From Polaribacter vadi (GTDB taxonomy: Bacteria; Bacteroidota; Bacteroidia; Flavobacteriales; Flavobacteriaceae), in contig NZ_CP017477.1 in assembly GCF_001761365.1 (NCBI RefSeq), positions 642,501-706,500 on the forward strand: a DNA stretch of 64,000 nt. The letters run 5' to 3'. This document shows positions 1 through 8,074 of this stretch, in pieces (positions within the stretch are counted from its first letter, which is position 1; every line of letters begins with the position of its first letter). A model generated the notes under the pieces. The model was given only the letters and a program-made list of their open reading frames with translations. It made no database searches and had not been told where the DNA came from. The position numbers were made by a program, and so were the translations under genes.

Positions 1-2160
1 TTTTATTGTTTGATATTGTATTTATGAATGGTGTTATTTGATATTTTATTCCTTCTTTTTAAGTTTTTTATTGTCTGAACATATTTGGAAGGTTTTCTTT
101 AAATTTAAAGTTTATTTAATAAGCATTTTTATGGCTCTAAATTGCTGTTTTTTTGATGCTATTTTACTTTTAAATTTGGTGATATTTTAGGTGCACTTAC
201 TATGACGTTGCTATGACGCTGCTATGGCGTTGCTATTGGTGTGGTATTGTTCTTCATTTTTTGGTTTAATTTTGTTGGTTTTTTAGGGTATTTTTTAGGG
301 GTTTCTATTTTACATAATATTTGGCGTTTTGTGTTTAAAATTAGTTGTTTTTTTAATTCGTGTTCTAATCAAGAGATTTTTACGTCGTATCCTCCTCGCA
401 ATGATCTGTTTATTTTATAATTCTTTTCTTTTTTCCATTGATGACCCTTCGACTACGCTCAGGATTGGTAAATACTGAAACGAGTTCAGCATAGGCTTCG
501 CCTAAAATCTAGACTTATTTTAATTTTTTTGTTTACCACAATAGAGACATAGAAAACATAGAGTTTTTTTTTAGAGCCACTACTCTATTTTAAGTTAGAC
601 TCTTTTATTATTCTTTGTTCTTTTCCATTGATGAAAAGAACCAAAAATCTAGACTTATTTTAATTTTCTTGAATTCTACATCATATTCCACTATCGTGTC
701 CAGATTTTTTATTGAGTTCCCCAATCAAGTTGAGGACAAGCTTTGGACACTTAGCCGTTTCATATCTTTTGAATTTCTACGAAAATTAAAAGTATATCGG
801 TTTGAGATTTGGATTTCACGTCGTACTTTCTTGTAATGACTAGAGTCGTCTTTACTGTTGTGTTCTTAGTGTTGTGTGGGGTTGCCGAGTCGTACCTCCT
901 CGCAATGACTAGCGTTATCTTTAATAACAAAACCACTTAAGTACTCGTCATTGCGAGGCTTTTTTTAGCCGTGGCAATCTCTTGGCTGTAAGGCTTTATT
1001 CTTTTTGTTCTTACTCTTGCGTATTTAATCTTCTGTTCTTACTGTTGTGTGGGGTTGCTTCACTCTCACTGCGTTACGTTCGCAATGACTAGGGTATTCT
1101 TTTTATATTGCATTCTTTGTTTTTTTCCATTAATGACCCTTCGACTGCGCTCAGGATTGATAGATACTGAAACAAGTTCAGCATAGGCTTCGCCTAAAAT
1201 CTAGACTTATTTTTCGCTATGCGAGTTACCTACGACCAAAATGTCTTTTGGTTTTGGTAGTCTTGAATTCTACAATCTATTCCACTATTTTAAGTTAGAC
1301 TCTTTTATTATTCTTTGTTCTTTTCCATAGATGAAAAGAACCAAAAATCTAGACTTACTATTATTTTCTTGAATACTACATTATATTCCACTATCGTGTC
1401 CAGACCGTTTCACTGCGTTGCACTCTTTGGACACTTAGCCGTTTCATATCTTTTGAATTACTACGAAAATTAAAAGTATGTCGGGGTTTATATTATAACC
1501 AGTTTTTTTATTAGTTCTAATTATCAAAGTTAACCGTCATTGCGAGGTACGAAGCAATCTGTTTATTTTATAATTCTTTTCTTTTTTCCATTGATGAAAA
1601 AAGAAACAAAAAAATCTAGACTTATTTTAATTTTCTTGAATTCTACAATCTATTACACTAACGTGTCCAGACCGTTTCACTGCGTTGCACTCTTTGGACA
1701 CTTAGCCGTTTCATATCTTTTGAATTACTACGAAAATTAAAAATATGTCGGGTTAGGATTGTAACTATGATTTTTCTCTTTCCTCTATACTTTATACTAT
1801 TTATTTTAAATTCTTTTCTTTTTTGGTTTTGGTTGTCTTGAATTCTACAATCTATTACACTAACGTGTCCAGACTTTTTATTGAGTTCCCCAATCAAGTT
1901 GAGGACAAGCTTTGGACACTTAGCCGTTTCATATCTTTTGAATTGCTACGAAAATTAAAAGTATGTCGGGTTTAGATTATAACCAGTTTTTTTATTAGTT
2001 CTAATTATCAAAGTTAACCGTCATTGCGAGGTACGAAGCAATCTCTTAATTGGTAATCTCTTTTTTCAATGTTCTTTACCATTTATAGTTACCTACAACC
2101 AAAATATATTTTGGTTTTGGTAGTCTTGAATTCTACAAAATATTACACAAAACAAAAAAA
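1..2160. repeat. gene-free repeat cluster (two interspersed repeat families)
   Basis: No convincing gene is seen. Two repeat families dominate. Family A is about 150 bp and begins near TCTAGACTTATTTTAATTTT. It contains inverted arms GTGTCCA and TGGACAC around a loop of variable sequence and ends near AAGTATGTCGGGTT; copies lie near 640-800, 1340-1480, 1605-1750 and 1840-1970. Family B has inverted ends GTCATTGCGAGG and CCTCGCAATGAC; a nearly full copy is at about 946-1089 and half copies start near 1535 and 2019. A third motif (CCCTTCGACT...CTCAGGATTG with GTTCAGCATAGGC) occurs near 447-510 and 1136-1200. Open frames here are short, repeat-derived and resemble no protein family. Confidence 0.8.
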
Positions 2161-2287
2161 TCAAGGCTCACATATAAATTTGGAAACAATTACGGCTCAA
2201 TCGTTATATTTTAGAATAAATTGTAACAGATTAAGTTTACTTTGAAAAGGTTTTAATCTCTTGATTATTAATACTATTTTGAAGGAA

Positions 2288-2530
2288 TTAAATAAAAATC
2301 TTCAGTTCTTTATCTATTATTAAAACTAAAGCAATAAATAAATTATCTTTTAGTTCTCCTAAATATTTTTTTTTAATTTTTATACTTCTTTGAAGATTGT
2401 CTAAATCTAAGGATTGTAGATATAATTGGTTTTCTCCGATTAAGAAATCTACTCCTTCCCTCCCATTTTATTTTTCAGAAAATTTAATTTGAAATTTATT
2501 AAACTCTGATTTTATAATTTTAATATTTTG
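2288..2530 (-). pseudogene. degraded C-terminal gene fragment of unknown family
   Basis: Read on the minus strand, one frame of 81 codons looks like protein but is broken by a TAA at 2468-2470. The part after the stop is 59 residues and includes the stretches DFLIGENQLYLQSLDLDNLQ and KKKYLGELKDNLFIALVL. The 20 codons before it, ending in KFQIKFSEK, are in the same frame, and the next upstream in-frame codon is also a stop. No start codon is visible. It lies immediately downstream of the nucleotidyltransferase operon in the same orientation, so it may be a decayed further member of that island. I do not recognise the family. Confidence 0.45.
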
Positions 2531-2559
2531 TCATTAATACTTGACATTTAGTTCTACAA

Positions 2560-3633
2560 TTATATATTTTTAAAATATTTTAAAATTGAATTAGGCTGAT
2601 ATTCATAATCATTAAGAATTTTAATGCACTCATTTTTAATATATAACTTATCTGATTCATCAAAATTAGTCAAAATATTATTTGTGTTTTCAATACTAAT
2701 AATTCTTTTGGACATTATATTTTTTTCAATATAATTTAGTAATAAAAGTATCTTTTTTGTAAAATCTCTTGGTATATTTCCTTTATTAAATTCAAAGGCA
2801 TCTATTATTAACATTTTTAATAAATGTGAACTAATAGGTATAGAAAATTCTTTTTTCCAATTTTTGAATACTATCAGCAGTTTTTGTTGAGAATTAGTTA
2901 AATTAATACTTTTCAAACTAATAATATCTGTTTTTGTATAGCTATCATTTTTAAATATTGAATTATTATTCACGAATAGATAACCAGCAGTTTTATTATT
3001 AATTGTTTTACTTAATTTATAAGGTACAACATCAATTTTGTAATCCTCATTATTAATTCTGTATAATAATCCAATAGATTTTCTTTGCTTTCTGACTTCA
3101 ATTAGATTTTTATCCGAATAACTTTTATCTAAAAATTGATAAAGACTTTCATACATTTCTGATGTAGAACTAAAACTATTTGAAGAAAAAGGTATACTTA
3201 TATCAATGTCAAAAGAATCTGAAAGAGATGTTCCATCTTCAGTAGAACCAATTTTTAGAGGCGAACCACCTAAACTATATCTAAATTTTTTCTCTATTTC
3301 GTTTATAATACGATTAGCTTTTATAGATAGTTTTTTATAAATTGGGTTTTCTTTATCTAATCTAATATTTGAAACAACAGTTGATAATATTGCACTTGTA
3401 TTTAAACGTTGTTTTTTATCATTATTAGAATCTACAATTCCACCTAAAAAAGCACCTCCTAATCCTCCTAAAATAGCTCCATTACCTGCTGATTTAAATA
3501 TTTTTGACCAATCAAATACCTGTTCTGGATTTTCTTTGATTGAATTTAATTGCTGAATAGCATTTATTAAAGCATTACTCAATCCAAAAATAACTATTCC
3601 GTTTTTACTGTATTTGATAAGTTTCTTATCCAT
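2560..3633 (-). CDS. nucleotidyltransferase with glycine-rich hydrophobic N-terminus (second NTase of the CBASS-like operon)
   Basis: This 357-residue protein has the polymerase-beta/CD-NTase signature. G129-S130 is followed by the metal-binding pair D142 and D144 in FDIDISI, and a third acidic residue, D201, sits in YKIDVVP. The first 70 residues are unlike the other NTase of the operon: a hydrophobic helix (about 12-28) and a glycine-rich stretch (about 50-67, GAILGGLGGAFLGG) suggest membrane association or oligomerisation. The C-terminus ends in KYFKNI, with no terminal glycine, so it does not look like a substrate of the E1-E2 enzyme upstream. It starts 5 bp after the nuclease-like gene and is the last gene of the unit. 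An NTP-transferring or cyclic-nucleotide-producing activity is inferred from the fold; the product is unknown. Confidence 0.8.
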   Translation of the reverse strand: MDKKLIKYSKNGIVIFGLSNALINAIQQLNSIKENPEQVFDWSKIFKSAGNGAILGGLGGAFLGGIVDSNNDKKQRLNTSAILSTVVSNIRLDKENPIYKKLSIKANRIINEIEKKFRYSLGGSPLKIGSTEDGTSLSDSFDIDISIPFSSNSFSSTSEMYESLYQFLDKSYSDKNLIEVRKQRKSIGLLYRINNEDYKIDVVPYKLSKTINNKTAGYLFVNNNSIFKNDSYTKTDIISLKSINLTNSQQKLLIVFKNWKKEFSIPISSHLLKMLIIDAFEFNKGNIPRDFTKKILLLLNYIEKNIMSKRIISIENTNNILTNFDESDKLYIKNECIKILNDYEYQPNSILKYFKNI

Positions 3634-3638
3634 TATTT

Positions 3639-4472
3639 TTATATTTCTTCATCTATTTCGAAATTTATTGCTTTTGCATATTCAGATAAATCTATTGCTG
3701 CAACTGTACCAATACTTTGTTGTAAATATCTTGTGAGCTGAAGAAAAAATGTAACTAATGAATTATTCTTTTTACTAAATTCTATATTTTTTACATTTCT
3801 GTTTTCATAAAATTTCGCAATTAAATCATTATGTTCTTTCAAAGATAAATTAACATCTTTTTCGAGGTTAAAAATACTATCATCCTTATTATAATTAACG
3901 TAAAAACTTTTGTCTTTTACAGCACATCCAATATCAATAGACTTTAATCCTTTTAGACTTTTTAAGTGTTTTTCGATAGTAGGCTCTTTTATTTCTGTTT
4001 CTATAGTTAATATACCTCCTAAAATTTTAGTTAAAGCTCTTGGATTAAAAGGTCTACCTCTGTCAATTATTTTTGTTGATGTTCTTAATAATTTTCTAAC
4101 GCTTTCAATTTTATCTCCTGCATAAATTATATTACCCTTATCAAGGTCTGGTTTCACTTCGAAAACAGCATAAACTCCCTCTGCTGGAATATAAAAAATA
4201 CCATTTTGCTTAAAAACAAAAGGTGTGTATGTTTGGTCATAAATTACTAAATCAATCTGATGGCTTAATTGTCCTTTAGAGTCTATGACAATAGCTTTAT
4301 CAACACAATATCTATTAGGTAAATATGTTCTTAACCATTCAATCCAAGTGTTTTCTAACGAATCTCCTTTAGAACCAGGATGTTCTATAAATTCTCTATT
4401 TGTATTTAATTGGGCAATCATTTGTGCTTGCAAACCTCCAAATAACTTTCTTAAATTAATCTTATCACTCAT
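3639..4472 (-). CDS. PD-(D/E)XK nuclease-like protein (DUF6602-like), putative effector
   Basis: This 277-residue protein carries an arrangement typical of PD-(D/E)XK nucleases: E40 in GDSLENTWIEWL, D74 in HQIDLVIYD, and E105-x-K107 in YAVFEVK. The N-terminal half resembles proteins annotated DUF6602; that name is from memory and not certain. The C-terminal half (about 150-277) is of unknown function and has no membrane segment. The gene overlaps the E2-E1-JAB gene by 8 bp and lies 5 bp before the second NTase, so the genes are co-transcribed. By analogy with nuclease effectors of CBASS systems such as NucC, it could degrade DNA on infection. No ligand-binding domain can be named, so the effector role is inference. 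Confidence 0.65.
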   Translation of the reverse strand: MSDKINLRKLFGGLQAQMIAQLNTNREFIEHPGSKGDSLENTWIEWLRTYLPNRYCVDKAIVIDSKGQLSHQIDLVIYDQTYTPFVFKQNGIFYIPAEGVYAVFEVKPDLDKGNIIYAGDKIESVRKLLRTSTKIIDRGRPFNPRALTKILGGILTIETEIKEPTIEKHLKSLKGLKSIDIGCAVKDKSFYVNYNKDDSIFNLEKDVNLSLKEHNDLIAKFYENRNVKNIEFSKKNNSLVTFFLQLTRYLQQSIGTVAAIDLSEYAKAINFEIDEEI

Positions 4473-6612
4473 ACTTTTTTAATATTTTATCATCGTATAT
4501 AAATAAATCTTTACCAAAATAAGTTTTATCAACTTCTGCAATCATCAATAATGGATTACCGATATTAATATTTTTATCTTTTGCGATTTCTTTCATTGCG
4601 TTTATATCTATAGAACTTGGATTTGTGGGACCATTAGGATGTGAATGCCATTCCCCTAAATATTGAATTTTACCATTTGTTAAATTATGTATTTCATTCA
4701 ATCTCTCATTTAATGTTCCTGGATGCCTAATAAAAATAGTTTGCCCATTTTTGTATTCATCAGGTATTAAAATATTAGTTATAATAAAATTTTTATTGGA
4801 CTTAAATCCCACAAAAACACCACCAAATTCTTTTGGGTAATGAAACTTTGTTTCTTTTTCTATGATTTTTAAAACACTTTTTGATATATGTATTGAACTA
4901 TTCATATATATACAATTATAGTTTTCATACTCTTCAATATCTATGTTTAATAAATTATTAAAATCTGGCTGAATAATAAAGGATTCATTTTTTTTATTTT
5001 TTGAAAAATTATTATTAATAACTTTTAAACCTATGTTAAGTAAAGCATTTATATCATTATAATTTGCTTCAAATGTAGGATAACCACATCCAGTACCTTC
5101 AAAATAAGTTGGCGGTTCATTTTCTACAAAATCAAAAATAGTCTTTGCTTGTTTTGTTAAATAATTTCCAGTTATAGAAATAAAAGATTTTGCATTATTT
5201 GTTATCGCTAAACTAAAAACATTACCAGTAAAATTAAGTTTATCAACTATATAAGTTACTTCTGTATCTGTTGAACAGTCAAAAATAATATCAAGTTTTT
5301 TGTTAAAAACATCTCCAAGAATTTTTAAATCAAATTTATTTAATTTATCATACTCAACAGCTACATCAACGAATGGTGAAATTGATTTTAATCTATTTAT
5401 TAAACCATTAGTTTTAGGAAATATCATATCTTTTAATTGATAATTTGCTCTACAAAGATTTCCACCTTTTGTAGAATCAAAATCCATAAGAATTATATTT
5501 TTAGCCCCACCTCTAACCAAAATTTCTGATAAAGAACTTCCAATAGCACCACAACCGATAATTAAGATATTTGAATTAGTAATTTTATCATTTAACTTCC
5601 CTCTTCCAAAAAATCTACTATAATCAATATTTTCAGTTGTTCCCCAATTTATTTTATTTTTCTTTAAAATATGTTCAAACCTTATTTTCGGATTTGTTTG
5701 TTCATCTTTTGCTAATTTTATTGAATCAATAGGAATATTTTTTTTTGGTATTCTTATTAAATCCCAATGCTCTTCATAGCTTTCATTATTTGGTATTTTG
5801 TACCCTATAATAAGAAACAGACTATTTTCGTGATAGAAATTATTATTGAAATCTCTTTTTAAACCTAAATATAGCTTTTCAATAAATTCATCTGATAAAT
5901 AATCTTTTAGTTCATCCCAATTTTCAATAGCTTTTCTACCTAAATTACTTTTTCTTAAAGGTTCATCTTGTATATAATAATATAATCCTTTTTTAGTACC
6001 TCTTGTTTTTAAATCTTTAATAAAAGTATTTGACCAAACATCTTCTTGACCTTTTTCAAAACCAAGTCTAAACATTTTTTTAACAGGAAACTTTTTCTCT
6101 CCAATTTTTTCATCAGAAAAGATAGAAAAACGGAAAGTCCCAAAGGAGTTTTTTTTAAAACTATTTTTTGTGTTAGTAAAATATAGCTTGTTAATGCATC
6201 CACTTTCTGTATTATGAATTAAATAGGCATAATTATCATCTTCTTTCTTAAAAATATAATAATCTCTAATCCATTGTTTCAAACATTTAATTTCATAAAG
6301 TAATTTTCTATCAAAGTCATCATCTTTATCTGGATGAAAGCATACTGAACCATCAGGATTTATATGATTAAGTCCTATATAATTTTTATTTCTAAAAATA
6401 ATAGATATATTATCCGAATTTGGATGTGTTAAAGGGTAGTTATGAGGAATAGCAAAATCAAAGTTCAATACTTGTTCCAAATAATTTACTTCTAATTTAC
6501 CTTTAAAATAGTTACCATCTTTTCTTGTTTTTTCAACTAAGACTAAACCTTTATCTTTTTTTAATAGATTATTTATTCTTTTAATAATGTCTTCTTCTTT
6601 CAAATTATCCAA
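4465..6612 (-). CDS. E2-E1-JAB fusion protein (ubiquitin-like conjugation and deconjugation; Cap2+Cap3-like)
   Basis: Three enzymes of a ubiquitin-like pathway are joined in 715 residues. The N-terminal domain (about 1-140) is E2-like, with a candidate catalytic C91 in DGSVCFHP. The middle (about 330-540) is a ThiF/E1 adenylation domain with the nucleotide loop GCGAIG at 353-358; C509 in GTGCGYPTFE is a candidate E1 cysteine. The C-terminal domain (about 575-715) is a JAB/JAMM metalloprotease with E595 and the exact motif HSHPNGPTNPSSID (H656, H658, S666, D669). In type II CBASS, Cap2 (E2-E1) ligates the CD-NTase C-terminus to targets and Cap3 (JAB) removes it, usually as separate proteins. 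The gene overlaps both neighbours by 8 bp, and the upstream neighbour is an NTase ending in glycine. Target proteins are unknown. Confidence 0.88.
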   Translation of the reverse strand: MDNLKEEDIIKRINNLLKKDKGLVLVEKTRKDGNYFKGKLEVNYLEQVLNFDFAIPHNYPLTHPNSDNISIIFRNKNYIGLNHINPDGSVCFHPDKDDDFDRKLLYEIKCLKQWIRDYYIFKKEDDNYAYLIHNTESGCINKLYFTNTKNSFKKNSFGTFRFSIFSDEKIGEKKFPVKKMFRLGFEKGQEDVWSNTFIKDLKTRGTKKGLYYYIQDEPLRKSNLGRKAIENWDELKDYLSDEFIEKLYLGLKRDFNNNFYHENSLFLIIGYKIPNNESYEEHWDLIRIPKKNIPIDSIKLAKDEQTNPKIRFEHILKKNKINWGTTENIDYSRFFGRGKLNDKITNSNILIIGCGAIGSSLSEILVRGGAKNIILMDFDSTKGGNLCRANYQLKDMIFPKTNGLINRLKSISPFVDVAVEYDKLNKFDLKILGDVFNKKLDIIFDCSTDTEVTYIVDKLNFTGNVFSLAITNNAKSFISITGNYLTKQAKTIFDFVENEPPTYFEGTGCGYPTFEANYNDINALLNIGLKVINNNFSKNKKNESFIIQPDFNNLLNIDIEEYENYNCIYMNSSIHISKSVLKIIEKETKFHYPKEFGGVFVGFKSNKNFIITNILIPDEYKNGQTIFIRHPGTLNERLNEIHNLTNGKIQYLGEWHSHPNGPTNPSSIDINAMKEIAKDKNINIGNPLLMIAEVDKTYFGKDLFIYDDKILKKYE

Positions 6613-7624
6613 ATTTACTTGTGCTTAAGATAGAAGCTGTTGAGACACTCTTTGAATCATCATCATCATCATCATCATCATCAAATTCATCATTTAAAGG
6701 GAAATATTCTTTTATTTTATCAGAATCATCATCAACATCCTTAATGGTATTCTTCATATCTCGTTTAGTTTGAGTTTTTGCAGTATCACTCATTGAATCA
6801 GAAATAATGTTGCTTGAATTTGCAGGGTCTACCAAATTAGTAGTTTCTATATTGTCAATAATATAATTCATAACTAATTTAACTTTTTCCCAAAGTCCAA
6901 TTGGTATTTCAACAGAATTATCAAATGCTTCTTTGGTATAAAGTTCCATCATAAATGATTTAATAAGTTTACCTCCATTTTGATTTTTTCTCTCTGTTTT
7001 CCAAACTTTTAAAAGTTTTGTAACTTTCCTTTCGTGTATTCTATTAGCTCCTTTTAATAAACCTACGTGAGTTTTGATATTTGTTTTTATTCTTGTTTTA
7101 CTATTTTCCTCTTCTTTTTTAGATTTATTTGATGGATTTATATATAAACTCAAATCAGTATTATTGTCATTATAATCATTGTTGCTTGGTCTTTCTCTTC
7201 CGGGAACAACATCCATATCAAACTCTACTCCATCAATGTCGAATTTCAAACCTATTGACACTTTTTGTTTCCTTACATTTTCTTTACTAATATCATCATC
7301 ATTTTTTGTATATTCATTTTTCAAATATTTATATACATCATCAAACATTTCACTTAAAGTTTCGAAACCCTTTTCATCATTATTATCCTTGGACTTTTTT
7401 CTAAAAGGTATACAACAATCAATATCAAACTTTGTGTTAATTGCTGTATTTTTTGCATAAGAACCAGAATCAATAGAATTGGAAGCTTTTTTATCTGAAT
7501 ATTTATTATTTAGTGCTTCTTTAACTTTGTTTTTCTTTGCAATGAACTTACTTAAATGCTCAACTTTATTTATATCGTGAGTATCAATTACTTTTTTTAG
7601 ATGTTCGTCTTTATTTTTTGCCAT
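6605..7624 (-). CDS. CD-NTase-like nucleotidyltransferase with C-terminal glycine
   Basis: This 339-residue protein matches the CD-NTase catalytic layout. The segment GSYAKNTAINTKFDIDCCI supplies G54-S55 and the metal ligands D67 and D69, and a third acidic residue is D138 in FDMDVVP. CD-NTases make cyclic or linear oligonucleotide messengers in CBASS anti-phage defence. The last 40 residues are low in complexity: acidic stretches, nine consecutive Asp, a Ser/Thr-rich linker, then a terminal Gly. A mobile tail ending in glycine is what Cap2-type E1-E2 enzymes require for conjugation. The start follows the DUF3892-like gene by 4 bp, and the end overlaps the E2-E1-JAB gene by 8 bp. Nucleotide product and base specificity cannot be read from the sequence. 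Confidence 0.85.
   Translation of the reverse strand: MAKNKDEHLKKVIDTHDINKVEHLSKFIAKKNKVKEALNNKYSDKKASNSIDSGSYAKNTAINTKFDIDCCIPFRKKSKDNNDEKGFETLSEMFDDVYKYLKNEYTKNDDDISKENVRKQKVSIGLKFDIDGVEFDMDVVPGRERPSNNDYNDNNTDLSLYINPSNKSKKEEENSKTRIKTNIKTHVGLLKGANRIHERKVTKLLKVWKTERKNQNGGKLIKSFMMELYTKEAFDNSVEIPIGLWEKVKLVMNYIIDNIETTNLVDPANSSNIISDSMSDTAKTQTKRDMKNTIKDVDDDSDKIKEYFPLNDEFDDDDDDDDDSKSVSTASILSTSKFG
6656..6682. repeat. (ATC)9 trinucleotide tract encoding nine Asp
   Basis: Nine perfect ATC units (GAT on the coding strand) encode Asp residues in the C-terminal tail of the CD-NTase-like protein, 16 residues before its end. Unit gain or loss would change tail length without a frameshift. Confidence 0.9.
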
Positions 7625-7628
7625 AATA

Positions 7629-7946
7629 TTAATTTATTATTGATTTCATATTTATTGAATTATCCAAATTATCTTTTATTGAAGCATTGGCAACTGTTCT
7701 CAAATATTCATTATTATTAGTTGCTACATAAGTAACTTTTGCTCCTAATTCCCAACCAGGATAACTCCAGGTGATTGTGTAAATAATATTATTTTGTTTA
7801 ATAAGATTTATTGTATTTAATTCATTAGTTTTTACCCCATTTAAAAATGAATTTTTATCATTCACTTGATGAAGTAATACGTAAGTTATATTGTCGTTTG
7901 TATCTTTCCATACTCCCGAAATAAAATAGTCTGCTGCTTTTGCCAT
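7629..7946 (-). CDS. small DUF3892-like protein, first gene of the CBASS-like unit
   Basis: A 105-residue soluble protein begins MAKAADYFISGVWKD and closes with a segment around EYLRTVAN...IKDNLDN. This matches my memory of DUF3892, a small domain of unknown function with an N-terminal Y-x-I-S-G-V-W and a late Y-L-R-T plus D-N-L pattern. No signal peptide, membrane helix, zinc site or catalytic motif is visible, and it does not end in glycine, so it is not an obvious ubiquitin-like modifier. It starts the five-gene unit and lies 4 bp before the CD-NTase gene, so the two are co-expressed. It could be a sensor, inhibitor or modified target; the sequence does not decide. Confidence 0.6.
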   Translation of the reverse strand: MAKAADYFISGVWKDTNDNITYVLLHQVNDKNSFLNGVKTNELNTINLIKQNNIIYTITWSYPGWELGAKVTYVATNNNEYLRTVANASIKDNLDNSINMKSIIN

Positions 7947-7999
7947 TTTAGTGTTCTTATTTGTATTAAATTTATAAAAATTAAATAATTTGTTATTAA

Positions 8000-8065
8000 A
8001 AACTATTTAACAATACAAATAAATAACAAGATGGCGCAATCCATATGCGCCATTAAAAATAGTTT
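8000..8065. promoter_or_regulatory. nested palindrome between WYL gene and CBASS-like unit (terminator or operator)
   Basis: A perfect 8-bp inverted repeat, ATGGCGCA at 8031-8038 and TGCGCCAT at 8046-8053, sits in otherwise AT-rich DNA. Outer arms AAACTATTT (8000-8008) and AAATAGTTT (8057-8065) form a second perfect pair around it. On the minus strand it follows the WYL stop and leads into T-rich DNA, fitting a terminator. It also lies just upstream of the five-gene unit, where a WYL (CapW-type) repressor would bind. Confidence 0.55.
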
Positions 8066-8074
8066 AAATTATTT

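Noticed and set aside
615..1897. Short open frames in the left repeat cluster (for example 615-836, 1540-1740, 1658-1897)
   Set aside because: They lie across family A repeats, have low-complexity Phe/Ser/Leu-rich translations, recur with each repeat copy and match no protein family.
7629..7946. Ubiquitin-like modifier for the E2-E1-JAB protein
   Set aside because: The protein does not end in glycine and resembles DUF3892 more than a beta-grasp fold; the NTase tail is a better substrate.
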